A stretch of 17,812 nucleotides of DNA, taken from assembly GCA_947632495.1 (NCBI GenBank), contig CANRPL010000027.1, positions 1 through 17,812 of the forward strand, read 5' to 3'. This DNA is from an uncultured Bacilli bacterium. GTDB taxonomy: Bacteria; Bacillota_I; Bacilli_A; RF39; UBA660. The translations under genes and the position numbers were made by a program. How positions within the stretch are numbered: position 1 is the first letter of the stretch; every line of letters begins with the position of its first letter. The notes beneath the pieces were generated by a model that saw only the letters and a program-made list of their open reading frames with translations, did no database searches and was not told the DNA's origin. This document shows positions 6,811-14,534 of the stretch, piece after piece.

Positions 6811-7419
6811 ATGAAAAAAACAATAGGTTTATTAATTTGTTTGACCTTGGCTTTAACGATGATTGGTTGTGGTCAAAAGAAGACAAATGAAAATGAAAAT
6901 GAAAAGGAGAGGGAATATATGACAGGTTTACATCATGTTAAAATGGAAGTTAAGGAATATGGAACAATTGAATTAGAGTTAGATGCTGATGTCGCTCCGA
7001 TAACAGTAACTAATTTTATCGATTTAGCTAATTCAGGCTTCTATGATGGTTTAACTTTCCATCGTGTATATAAAGGCTTTATGATTCAAGGTGGGGATCC
7101 TGATGGTAATGGAACAGGTGGCTCACCAAATACGATTAAGGGTGAATTTAGTGCGAATGGTGTAAATAATACGATTTCTCATAAACGTGGTGTTATATCA
7201 ATGGCTCGTTCACAAAAATATGATAGTGCCAGTAGTCAATTCTTTATTGTTCATCAAGATTCTACTTTTTTAGATGGTGAATATGCTGCTTTTGGTCATG
7301 TTACAAGTGGTATCGAAGTTGTTGATAAAATATGTGATGAAACTATAACAATGGCTGATGGAGAATCAGTAGCGCCAGAAAATCAACCAGTTATTACAAA
7401 AGTAACAGTCATTGATTAG
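6811..7419 (+). CDS. Lipoprotein cyclophilin-type peptidyl-prolyl cis-trans isomerase
   Basis: This 202-residue protein catalyses cis-trans isomerisation of prolyl bonds and probably folds secreted proteins outside the membrane. The signal peptide ends in the lipobox TMIGC with C20 as the lipidated cysteine, followed by a short Lys/Asn/Glu linker (21-36). The cyclophilin domain spans about 43-201. It shows FHRV (83-86, catalytic Arg85), GFMIQGGDP (89-97), SSQFFI (141-146) and FLDGEYAAFGHV (153-164). The cyclosporin-contact Trp of human cyclophilin A is absent, as in many bacterial members. GGTGAT precedes the ATG at 6811. An internal ATG at 6919 with a strong AAGGAG site could give a 166-residue cytoplasmic form. 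galE follows 8 nt after the stop, so the two genes are probably co-transcribed. Confidence 0.93.
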   Translation: MKKTIGLLICLTLALTMIGCGQKKTNENENEKEREYMTGLHHVKMEVKEYGTIELELDADVAPITVTNFIDLANSGFYDGLTFHRVYKGFMIQGGDPDGNGTGGSPNTIKGEFSANGVNNTISHKRGVISMARSQKYDSASSQFFIVHQDSTFLDGEYAAFGHVTSGIEVVDKICDETITMADGESVAPENQPVITKVTVID

Positions 7420-7427
7420 GAGGCTTT

Positions 7428-8426
7428 ATGAAAGTATTAGTAACAGGTGGCTGTGGCTATATCGGAAGTCATACATGTGTTGAACTTTTAGAAGCTGGTT
7501 ATGAAGTAGTAGTTGTTGATAATTTGTGTAATTCTAAAAAGGATGTTATTCAGCAAATTGAAGAGATTACTAATAAAAAAGTTATTTTCTATCAAGGTGA
7601 TGTATGTGATTACGCTCTTTTAAATAAGATTTTTGCTCATCATGAAATTGCTGCTGTTTTGCATTTTGCTGGCTTAAAAGCTGTTGGTGAATCTGTATCA
7701 CAACCGCTTCGATATTACCGAAATAATATTGATTCAACGCTGACTTTATTAGAGGTAATGATTAAGTATAATTGTAAAAATATTGTTTTTTCATCAAGTG
7801 CGACTGTTTATGGAACACCTAAATCTTTACCAATCAAAGAAGATTTTCCTTTAAGTACAACTAATCCTTATGGATCTACCAAATTATATATTGAAGGTAT
7901 ATTAAAAGACTTATATATATCTGATAATGATTGGAACATTGCTATTTTACGTTACTTTAATCCTATTGGTGCACATAAAAGTGGTTTAATTGGTGAGAAT
8001 CCTAATGGTATACCTAACAACTTAATGCCATACATCATCAAAGTTGCAACTGGTGAACTTGATTATTTAAATATTTATGGTAATGACTATGATACTCCTG
8101 ATGGAACGGGTGTTAGAGATTATATTCATATTGTTGATTTGGCCAAAGGACATATTAAAGCTTTAGATAAGGTTTTGAGTGGTAGTGGAATTGACTATTA
8201 TAATCTTGGAACGGGAAAAGGGTATAGCGTTCTTGAATTAGTTCAAACATTTGAAAAGGTTAATAATGTTAAGGTTCCATATCAAGTTACTAGTCGCCGT
8301 CCTGGTGATATAGCTGCTTGTTATGCTGATCCATCATATGCTTATGATAAATTAGGTTGGAAAGCTGAGTTGGGTATCGAAGAAATGTGCCGTGATGGTT
8401 ACAATTATGTAATTAAAAACAAATAA
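7428..8426 (+). CDS. galE: UDP-glucose 4-epimerase
   Basis: This 332-residue cytoplasmic enzyme interconverts UDP-glucose and UDP-galactose, for galactose use and cell-surface glycan precursors. It is an extended short-chain dehydrogenase: the NAD-binding GGCGYIG motif (glycines 7, 10, 13), VLHFAGLKAVGES (78-90), SSSATVYG (122-129), the catalytic YGSTK (Y148, K152), and YFNPIGAH characteristic of GalE. Length is as expected for the family. AGGAGG (7418-7423) overlaps the upstream stop and gives an ideal start. It is the last gene of the cyclophilin-galE unit and ends at a two-way terminator shared with the convergent minus-strand operon. Confidence 0.96.
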   Translation: MKVLVTGGCGYIGSHTCVELLEAGYEVVVVDNLCNSKKDVIQQIEEITNKKVIFYQGDVCDYALLNKIFAHHEIAAVLHFAGLKAVGESVSQPLRYYRNNIDSTLTLLEVMIKYNCKNIVFSSSATVYGTPKSLPIKEDFPLSTTNPYGSTKLYIEGILKDLYISDNDWNIAILRYFNPIGAHKSGLIGENPNGIPNNLMPYIIKVATGELDYLNIYGNDYDTPDGTGVRDYIHIVDLAKGHIKALDKVLSGSGIDYYNLGTGKGYSVLELVQTFEKVNNVKVPYQVTSRRPGDIAACYADPSYAYDKLGWKAELGIEEMCRDGYNYVIKNK

Positions 8427-8455
8427 AAAAGGTCTTATTTTCATAAGATCTTTTA
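8427..8455. terminator. Bidirectional terminator between galE and the ATPase operon
   Basis: A 12-bp stem (AAAAGGTCTTAT at 8427-8438 with ATAAGATCTTTT at 8443-8454, one G-U) has A-tracts left and T-tracts right, so it can work from both sides. It overlaps the TAA stop of the minus-strand gene. Confidence 0.85.
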
Positions 8456-9151
8456 GTTTGTTAAAATCCAACTAATAATAGCTTTTTTTATTTCGCGATA
8501 TTCATCTTCTTCAAATTGCATATTAGCAATACAATATTTCTTATTAGCTATATGGGAGCAAAACATACATTCATGAAGATTAAAGCAATCCTGAATAAAA
8601 AATGAATTAGATACTTTATTGGAATAGATAACATTATAACAGTTACTACAATTTTGTGAATCATCAGTACGAATAACAAAGTTTGAAGTTGTTGTTCTTT
8701 GCGAAGCTAAAATATATTCACTAGCATCACATGAATCACAAAAAACAACATTTTTTGATTTAGTTGTATTAGTCGAGCGATAGACATTTTCGGAATTATA
8801 TGTGGCATCACTTTTTAAGACATTGATCGAATCCATTTCTCTTTCAGTAGTTGTCAAGTTAATTTTGTGCCAAGCATCCATTAACTCTTGAAGATTATTT
8901 AATTCTATTTTAGGTTGCATCCAACCATCTTTACTATCAATTTGTTCCATATTTTTTTGCGTCACAAAACGTTGACTAGTAATTGTATCAGCCCAGGTAA
9001 CTTCTTTGGTAATGGTATCATTTACTTGTTTAGGTAAATTAACATCAAAAGCAAATTTCTCAAGGATTTGGTCTAGAGTAAAAGGATTATCAATATCAAA
9101 AACCATTTTAAATATTTTATTAATTATCTCTAACGCTAAATCATCAGTCAT
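8453..9151 (-). CDS. Cysteine-rich protein of unknown function, coupled to HerA/VirD4-like ATPase
   Basis: I cannot assign this 232-residue protein to a named family. The N-terminal 100 residues are helical and charged. From about 105 to 190 the sequence becomes a polar, Ser/Asn/Thr-rich run with short periodic hydrophobics, which suggests a small beta-solenoid. It contains eight cysteines, six of them in CxxC pairs: C138/C141, C168/C171 and C195/C198, plus C189 and C207. A metal-binding (zinc) role is a reasonable inference. The C-terminal stretch LHECMFCSHIANKKYCI followed by an acidic helix resembles uncharacterised Cys-rich proteins I recall from other bacteria, without a function. Its ATG lies inside the end of the upstream ATPase gene (8-nt overlap), so it should be translated together with the ATPase and may be its partner. 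Confidence 0.8.
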   Translation of the reverse strand: MTDDLALEIINKIFKMVFDIDNPFTLDQILEKFAFDVNLPKQVNDTITKEVTWADTITSQRFVTQKNMEQIDSKDGWMQPKIELNNLQELMDAWHKINLTTTEREMDSINVLKSDATYNSENVYRSTNTTKSKNVVFCDSCDASEYILASQRTTTSNFVIRTDDSQNCSNCYNVIYSNKVSNSFFIQDCFNLHECMFCSHIANKKYCIANMQFEEDEYREIKKAIISWILTN

Positions 9152-10988
9152 TTTTATTCACCTTCCTACTTGTGGAATTCATTAGTAAAACATCTTTTAA
9201 TTTTATACTATTATTAATTGTAAATTTCTTTGTTTCTTTAGTCTGATTGTTAGTGTCACTGACCTTTTTAGTTAAAGTCTTAATATGAGGTATACTTTCG
9301 TAATCCATAGTTCGACCTTTCATTGCTGGAAGAAGCATTTTATCCTCAACTCTAACAATCATGTCACGATTTTGTAATTCTGTTAATAACTTTATTTTAT
9401 TTTCTCTTGTATCATTAGTTGCTAATTTAACGTTTAAATTGTCGATTATTTCTTCAGCATCTTTTTTTGATGTTCTAAAAAGATAATAATTGACTGTGTT
9501 AGCATATATTGCATCTTTCAAAGCATTTGATATTTGACTAAAATATTGACCTGCTAATATAATTGATAAATTATATTTACGAGATTCAGCTAAAAAACGT
9601 AATAATATAGGATTTTCTACGATTGCCATTTCATCAATAATGAAAATTAAGTGTTCATTAAAAGTATATTTTTGAATTAAAGTCAAAAGTTGTTGCATAA
9701 TTAAGCCGGATATTGTCTTTAAAACTTTATCACCTAATTTAATACGATTAAGTGAGTAGATAGTTAAAAAATTATCTTTAATAGTTTCTTCTATAGTTGG
9801 AGTATTGCCTATTTTGTCAAATATTGGAATTGTTTCCATCTCATCTAAAAATGATACAATAGGTGCAATGGCGATGGTATATTGTTGCGTTTTAATATTG
9901 TTATAGTCGGCAAGAAAGAAATCAATGACACTTTTTGGTAGTTTACTTTCTAATTCTTTAATCAAAGTATTACGATATTCGGTTTCAAATATTACTTTGC
10001 GAAGAGAATTAAAGTTGAAGTCTTCTTTAACGAGTAGAAGATATATAGCATATCTTAATACGCGTTCAACTTGTGAATTATATTGTTCATTTAAAAGAGA
10101 TTTAAATAAGTCTAACAATAATTCAACTGATACTACAACATCACTACTACTATTTACAAAGAGATTATTGCTATATAAGGTATCACTGAAATCAATAACT
10201 TTAGCAAGACCACCAATATCATTTTCTAATGAAGCATGGGGATCAATGACAACAACTTTATATTTAGTATTAAGTTCAATATTCTTATAAATATTAAAAA
10301 TAAATGAGCTGATAAATTTTGATTTACCGACACCACTTGCCCCAATAATAAGTGAGTGTTTAGCAAAGGAATAATTTAATTCGTTAAGATAGAAATCACC
10401 CTGTAAGTAAGGGTAGGTATCAATTTTAAGTATAGCATTAGCTTCATCACTTTGAAGGAGATGGAGACATTTACTAATATCTAGATAGTCTGATATCTTT
10501 TTGTAAAGATAACTATTATTTTGTTTAAAATTAATTGATAGAAATTGCTCAATATCTTTTAATATAGCTTTACGACGATATATATTAGATCCTTTTTTAT
10601 AGTATATTTGTGTGTGATATTTAATATTGTTTGACCAAAGAAAGTTAAATTTTATACATATAAATTTTAAATTACTACTATGACGAATATTATATAACTC
10701 GATTGTATTAATTAAATTAGATTTAAGGATAACGGGCCATATTTCTTTTTTAGATGAAGGAATAGTAATTTCTTCATCCTTAAGATAAAACATCGAAAGG
10801 TTATTTAAAGTTGGTGGCAGGTTGCGTTTGGTACTAAGAAAATAACGAATCTTTTTATCATCAATACTGATAATAAGTGACCATTTTTTTAAAGGACCAT
10901 TAAATTTGCTGATAAGTTCAATTAATTGTTTCCAATTATCTGCGTCAACTTCCGGACTATTAAGGTAAATTTCTTTGATTGTTTCCAT
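9144..10988 (-). CDS. HerA/VirD4-like P-loop ATPase, orphan of any visible T4SS
   Basis: A 614-residue cytoplasmic protein (no membrane segment). The N-terminal ~200 residues are a non-catalytic domain I do not recognise. The motor domain has Walker A GASGVGKS (216-223), a conserved VVVIDPHASL (246-254), Walker B LIFIIDE (447-453), and ESRKYNLSIILAGQYFSQI (468-486), which is typical of the arginine/sensor region of VirD4/TraG coupling proteins and HerA-FtsK motors. DAIYANTVNYYLFRTSKKDAEEI (about 492-514) fits the same superfamily. The C-terminal 50 residues are Lys/Thr/Asn-rich and probably disordered. Such motors usually form hexameric rings that pump or unwind DNA. No NurA, relaxase, VirB4 or channel gene is nearby. 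AGGA/GGAAATGAT precedes the ATG. The superfamily is sure; the exact role is not. Confidence 0.88.
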   Translation of the reverse strand: METIKEIYLNSPEVDADNWKQLIELISKFNGPLKKWSLIISIDDKKIRYFLSTKRNLPPTLNNLSMFYLKDEEITIPSSKKEIWPVILKSNLINTIELYNIRHSSNLKFICIKFNFLWSNNIKYHTQIYYKKGSNIYRRKAILKDIEQFLSINFKQNNSYLYKKISDYLDISKCLHLLQSDEANAILKIDTYPYLQGDFYLNELNYSFAKHSLIIGASGVGKSKFISSFIFNIYKNIELNTKYKVVVIDPHASLENDIGGLAKVIDFSDTLYSNNLFVNSSSDVVVSVELLLDLFKSLLNEQYNSQVERVLRYAIYLLLVKEDFNFNSLRKVIFETEYRNTLIKELESKLPKSVIDFFLADYNNIKTQQYTIAIAPIVSFLDEMETIPIFDKIGNTPTIEETIKDNFLTIYSLNRIKLGDKVLKTISGLIMQQLLTLIQKYTFNEHLIFIIDEMAIVENPILLRFLAESRKYNLSIILAGQYFSQISNALKDAIYANTVNYYLFRTSKKDAEEIIDNLNVKLATNDTRENKIKLLTELQNRDMIVRVEDKMLLPAMKGRTMDYESIPHIKTLTKKVSDTNNQTKETKKFTINNSIKLKDVLLMNSTSRKVNKND

Positions 10989-11014
10989 AGCATCATTTCC
11001 TATCCTAATTTACA

Positions 11015-11030
11015 ATTTTATTTTATCATA
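11015..11030 (-). promoter_or_regulatory. Probable -10 region of the ATPase operon
   Basis: On the minus strand TATGATAAAAT reads from 11030 downward and offers TATGAT (11030-11025) or overlapping TAAAAT as -10. No convincing -35 is seen. It lies in the 150-nt region shared with the divergent gene at 11139. Confidence 0.4.
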
Positions 11031-11083
11031 ATTAATTGAAAAAATAAAATAAATTAATGGTTTATATTAGCAATTATGATAAT

Positions 11084-11112
11084 TAGACAATTTATTAAAA
11101 ATGTGCTATTAT
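11084..11112 (+). promoter_or_regulatory. Promoter of the 11139 gene
   Basis: TAGACA (11084-11089), a 17-nt spacer and TATTAT (11107-11112) preceded by TGC (extended -10). It lies 26 nt before the ATG. Confidence 0.7.
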
Positions 11113-11138
11113 ATGTTCCGTTAAAGGGGGGAAAGAGT

Positions 11139-11831
11139 ATGGCTCGATTAAATATTTTTCGTGATTCTATCTATGTTGGACAAGTTATAAAGCCAGGTAA
11201 GGTGGCTACTTATGATAAGAATTTTATTGATAGTGATGGTTATCAAATAGAAGTGGGATCACTACATATTAAAACAGCACTTTATTTACGTAGTATGTTA
11301 TTTACGGTTAAAGTAGATGGTGATGTGTCTTATGCACAAGATTTATTATATAAATCACCTGACTATTTGATAGCTAATATGTCAAAAGTTGCTGGTAAGG
11401 TACCACGTATCGTAGTTAATAATGCCTATCCAATTGGTGATATGTTGGCCTTCCTAGGTTATGATAGTTGTATTAGCCGAAAAGATGTAAAGGACATTCG
11501 CAAAAAAATATTTACCGATCGTTTTAGGTTAGCTAATAGTGAATTATTTGGCTATCTAAAGGCATTGGTATCTGATAGTGATGATCCGATGGATGACGAA
11601 ATGTATAAATTAGAACGTAATGGCTTTATTCGTGAAGATATACCTGATTATAATCCAATAACTTATGATAGTGGTATTGCTTTTATTAAAAGTCCAGTTT
11701 CAGAATTACCTGCAATGTACTTTCAAGTATTGGCTGACAATAGTTCAGCTTTTGAAGGATCAGTACATTATGATGCATTTCATCCAACTATTGAAGAGAC
11801 AGGTCAAAAAATCAAACATAAAATAATATAA
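11139..11831 (+). CDS. Hypothetical 230-residue protein
   Basis: I do not recognise this protein. It has no signal peptide or membrane helix. The first 70 residues look beta-rich (MARLNIFRDSIYVGQVIKPG and onward), followed by a mixed middle with PRIVVNNAYPIGDMLAFLGYDSC and a charged helical part (KDVKDIRKKIFTDRFR). The C-terminal third is acidic, with short strands. I moved the start from an upstream in-frame ATG (11076) to 11139 because AGGGGGG (11124-11130) and the promoter both lie between them. It is divergent from the ATPase operon and shares a 150-nt intergenic region with it, so co-regulation is possible but unproven. It ends at a strong two-way terminator. Confidence 0.75.
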   Translation: MARLNIFRDSIYVGQVIKPGKVATYDKNFIDSDGYQIEVGSLHIKTALYLRSMLFTVKVDGDVSYAQDLLYKSPDYLIANMSKVAGKVPRIVVNNAYPIGDMLAFLGYDSCISRKDVKDIRKKIFTDRFRLANSELFGYLKALVSDSDDPMDDEMYKLERNGFIREDIPDYNPITYDSGIAFIKSPVSELPAMYFQVLADNSSAFEGSVHYDAFHPTIEETGQKIKHKII

Positions 11832-11860
11832 AAATAACAAGTATTTGACTTGTTATTTTT
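11830..11860. terminator. Bidirectional terminator between 11139 gene and LD-carboxypeptidase
   Basis: A perfect 13-bp stem (11830-11842 with 11848-11860) with a 5-nt ATTTG loop, A-rich on the left and T-rich on the right. The minus-strand stop codon (11853-11855) lies in the right arm. Confidence 0.9.
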
Positions 11861-12887
11861 TGGTTGGTGCCTCTTTAATAATAATTTTTTTATCATCATA
11901 GTTAACAGTTATTAGTCCTCCTAGTGGAAGAATACCTGTAAAAAAGGCATGACCAATATTGATATTATATAAAACTGGTAAATTTTCTTGATGATATTCT
12001 TTTAATACTTTTTGATATATTTCTTTATATTCTTCATAATATTCTTCCATATGCGGTTTACCGACAATAATTCCTTTAACTTTATCAAATATGTGTTGAG
12101 CTCCTAAATTACGTAGGTAACATAATAGGGTATTTGGTTCAATATGTTCATCACTTGTTTCAAGAAGAAGAATTTTATCATTCCACTCATCTTCTTTGGG
12201 CCATATTTCGGTTGCGCATATCATTGGAAAAACATCAATACAACCACCAATTAATTCACCAGTAACACTACCTTTACCTTGGATGACCTCATAACCATGT
12301 TCTTCTTTCGTTAGTTCTTTAACCTTATCGATATTTTCTTCGCCCCATGGAATAAAGTCTTTAGACCAATAAGGACTAGATTTTACTTCATAATCAGTAG
12401 CGTCTTCAAATAGGAAGGTTTTAATGGCATGATAAACATAGTCCGGCATTTTACCGTAATCAGAAATTTCACACATAATGGATGGACCATAAAAGGAAAT
12501 TAAACCAGCTTTTCGCATCATAAAATGATTTACCGTAGAATCTGAATATCCCATAAATATTTTGGGGTTATTTTTTATGATGTCATAATCAATATATGGT
12601 AATAATCTTATGGTATCATTGCCGCCTATAGCGCAGAAGATACCTTTAATTGATTCATCTTTAAAAGCTTCCATTAAATCTTCAGCTCGAGCTTCGGGAT
12701 GGTCATATAAATATTTTATGCCTTTTAAAGCATTGGGCATCGCTACCACTTCTAGGCCAAATTCTTTTTCAAGACGTTCTTTGGCAATATAAAATTTATG
12801 AATTAAATTTTCTTCACCTAATAATCCGGTAGAAAGACTAACAATGGCAATTTTATCACCACTTTTTAAACGATTTGGTTTTATCAT
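11853..12887 (-). CDS. LD-carboxypeptidase / MccF-like serine peptidase (family S66)
   Basis: A 344-residue protein of peptidase family S66. Members trim the D-Ala of murein tetrapeptides (LdcA) or cleave acyl-AMP antibiotics such as microcin C (MccF). The catalytic serine is in GYSDST (S115), after the FCAIGGNDTIRLLPYID motif (84-100). The glutamate is in LLLETSDE (E243) and the histidine in NINIGHA (H313), so the Ser-Glu-His triad is complete. VTGELIGGCIDVF (208-220) is also typical. There is no signal peptide, so it acts in the cytoplasm. I used the ATG at 12887 because GGAGTGAT precedes it; the in-frame start at 12914 would overlap the -10 box. It has its own promoter. The GYSDST and ETSDE forms favour the MccF branch, but substrate is undetermined. 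Confidence 0.9.
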   Translation of the reverse strand: MIKPNRLKSGDKIAIVSLSTGLLGEENLIHKFYIAKERLEKEFGLEVVAMPNALKGIKYLYDHPEARAEDLMEAFKDESIKGIFCAIGGNDTIRLLPYIDYDIIKNNPKIFMGYSDSTVNHFMMRKAGLISFYGPSIMCEISDYGKMPDYVYHAIKTFLFEDATDYEVKSSPYWSKDFIPWGEENIDKVKELTKEEHGYEVIQGKGSVTGELIGGCIDVFPMICATEIWPKEDEWNDKILLLETSDEHIEPNTLLCYLRNLGAQHIFDKVKGIIVGKPHMEEYYEEYKEIYQKVLKEYHQENLPVLYNINIGHAFFTGILPLGGLITVNYDDKKIIIKEAPTKK

Positions 12888-12905
12888 ATTATCACTCCTA
12901 ATATC

Positions 12906-12911
12906 ATTATA
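12906..12911 (-). promoter_or_regulatory. -10 box of the LD-carboxypeptidase gene
   Basis: A perfect TATAAT on the minus strand (12911 to 12906), preceded by GTG and ending 18 nt before the ATG. No clear -35 was identified. Confidence 0.6.
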
Positions 12912-12923
12912 CACGGAAAATAG

Positions 12924-12946
12924 TAAAATGCCTATTATCCATTTTA
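12924..12946 (-). terminator. Weak hairpin downstream of the methyltransferase gene
   Basis: TAAAATG (12924-12930) and CATTTTA (12940-12946) form a 7-bp AT-rich stem with a 9-nt loop, 10 nt past the methyltransferase stop on the minus strand. The following T-tract is broken, so termination would be partial at best. Confidence 0.35.
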
Positions 12947-12956
12947 TTGTAAAAAA

Positions 12957-13847
12957 TTATTTTTCTTTTTTAATTCGAATAACAAAAAATCCTTCATAAT
13001 ATTCATCAGGGCAAAGACAAATACTATTATCAATACTTGTTGGTAAAAGATTAGCCTTATCAATTTTAAGTTCGATAGGAAGAATGGATATATTATGCTT
13101 TTTTCTTATCTTTTCAATTATCTTTTCATTTTCTTCATTTAGAATAGAGCATGTTGAATAGACCATCTCATGACCAGGTTTTAATAAAGTAAGGGCCTTA
13201 TCTAGTAAAGAAAATTGCAATTTAGTAATTTTATTAAAACGTTCTTCTTGAAACATCTCGTTATTATCATCAATACTAGTTAATGTACCACTTCCACTAC
13301 AAGGGGCATCTAAAAGAATTTTATCAAAAGAAAATAAGTCATCTAATGTTGTAGCGTCTACATTCATCACTGTACAAGAAGTAACACCCTGTTTATTTAA
13401 GTTATATTTTAATCGTTCAGCTCTTATCTTATTTTTTTCACATGCTGTAAGTCTTGCTTTATTATGGGTTATCATTGCAAGTTGAGTGGTTTTTCCTCCA
13501 GGAGCTGCTGCCATATCTAAAATATGATCGTCATCTTTGGGATTCAAGATAAGGGCAGGTAACATTGATGATAGACTTTGTAAATATATATATCCATTTT
13601 GATACAATGGTAAAGTTTTGATATCTTCTTCGCTCTTATTTAAGACCATATAGGCATAAGGATACCATGATACTTCCTTAAGCATATATCCATTAGTCGA
13701 TAGTTCATTAATAACTTCATTAGGGTTAGCTTTTAAAGTGTTAATTCTAAAGGTCATTAAACGCTTTTTTTGATATCCATCAATTATTCTTGTTATTTCT
13801 TCTTCATTATATTGGGCCATTAATCTATTTAATAAATTAGTTGTCAT
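12957..13847 (-). CDS. RsmB/RsmF-like (NOL1/NOP2/sun) RNA m5C methyltransferase
   Basis: A 296-residue SAM-dependent RNA cytosine-C5 methyltransferase, most likely acting on 16S rRNA. The SAM motif is DMAAAPGGKT (111-120). DAPCSGSG (180-187) carries the release cysteine C183, and YSTCS (230-234) carries the catalytic nucleophile C233. A short N-terminal segment (MTFRINTLKA) matches the RNA-binding part of the family. It lacks the NusB-like N-terminal domain of RsmB and the PUA/C-terminal extension of RsmF, so it is a minimal form and the target base is open. I chose the ATG at 13847 because GGTGA precedes it; the codon at 13850 is TTG. It overlaps the upstream HD gene by 11 nt, indicating one transcript and coupled translation. 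Confidence 0.9.
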   Translation of the reverse strand: MTTNLLNRLMAQYNEEEITRIIDGYQKKRLMTFRINTLKANPNEVINELSTNGYMLKEVSWYPYAYMVLNKSEEDIKTLPLYQNGYIYLQSLSSMLPALILNPKDDDHILDMAAAPGGKTTQLAMITHNKARLTACEKNKIRAERLKYNLNKQGVTSCTVMNVDATTLDDLFSFDKILLDAPCSGSGTLTSIDDNNEMFQEERFNKITKLQFSLLDKALTLLKPGHEMVYSTCSILNEENEKIIEKIRKKHNISILPIELKIDKANLLPTSIDNSICLCPDEYYEGFFVIRIKKEK

Positions 13848-14481
13848 CAATTTTCACCACAGTTCTAATTACCGCCTTTGCTAATCCTAGTTTATCAGCA
13901 AATTCTTTAGTTCTTTTATCTAATTTTATAAAATAATCCCAAGTATCTATCTTTTTTGCTTCAGAAAGATAATAAGTTAAAATAAAAGTCTTATCAACTA
14001 TCTCATATTTTAAATCAGTGATATAGGCGCCAAAGGGAAGAGGTAGATTATTCTTTTCACAGTAGATATCATCAATGCGCTTTTTTGTAACATCACTTTT
14101 ATCGGCATAAAGTAAGATATGTTCAAAAAGGGGTAGGGAAGTTATGTCTTCTTTTTCATGATGATGCAAAATAGCATTATAGATCGTATTTACCCATTTA
14201 TCATCAATTTTACCAGCTAGATATTTATAAGCAAATTGGGCTCCTTTAAGTGGATGATTATCTTTACCATCAATCATTCCTGTATCATGTAATAGGGCAG
14301 CTATTTTTAAACAGTTAATAGTTTCATCATCTAATTGTAATAATACACCTAATAGTTCAGCGTTATGGACAACCCCTAGAGCATGATTTAGGCCATGAAA
14401 GACATTCGCATCGTGTTTTTCGTCAATAGTTTTTAAATAATCGATAAGTTTTGTATCTAATAGAATATCATTATATAACAC
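13837..14481 (-). CDS. HD-domain metal-dependent phosphohydrolase
   Basis: A 214-residue cytoplasmic HD-superfamily protein. The metal ligands are visible as H33 (GLNHALGVVHN), H65-D66 (ALLHDTGMIDG), the HHH run at 106-108 (ILHHHEKED) and D127 (LLYADKSD), so the site is complete. HD proteins of this layout hydrolyse nucleotides or phosphoesters; the substrate cannot be read here. The start is GTG at 14481, supported by AAAGGTGG seven nt upstream and by a TATAAT on the minus strand just before. The gene overlaps the rRNA methyltransferase start by 11 nt, so the two form an operon. The divergent lipoprotein gene at 14559 shares the 77-nt promoter region. Confidence 0.87.
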   Translation of the reverse strand: MLYNDILLDTKLIDYLKTIDEKHDANVFHGLNHALGVVHNAELLGVLLQLDDETINCLKIAALLHDTGMIDGKDNHPLKGAQFAYKYLAGKIDDKWVNTIYNAILHHHEKEDITSLPLFEHILLYADKSDVTKKRIDDIYCEKNNLPLPFGAYITDLKYEIVDKTFILTYYLSEAKKIDTWDYFIKLDKRTKEFADKLGLAKAVIRTVVKIDDN

Positions 14482-14496
14482 AGTTTCACCACCTTT

Positions 14497-14502
14497 ATTA
14501 TA
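14497..14502 (-). promoter_or_regulatory. -10 box of the HD-methyltransferase operon
   Basis: TATAAT on the minus strand (14502 to 14497), ending 15 nt before the GTG start. The Shine-Dalgarno AAGGTGG follows almost immediately. No clear -35. Confidence 0.55.
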
Positions 14503-14534
14503 ACATAGATATTAATTTATTGGCAGTTATATGC

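Noticed and set aside
9925..10290. Plus-strand ORF inside the ATPase gene
   Set aside because: It is antisense to the Walker-motif-bearing gene and codes for a Ser/Leu/Thr-rich sequence with no known motif.
8453..10988. Remnant of an integrative conjugative element
   Set aside because: Only a coupling-protein-like ATPase is present. No relaxase, VirB4, channel gene, integrase or direct repeats are seen, so a full or decayed element is not supported from this window.
12610..12792. Plus-strand ORF inside the LD-carboxypeptidase gene
   Set aside because: Antisense shadow of a conserved catalytic gene; no ribosome binding site.
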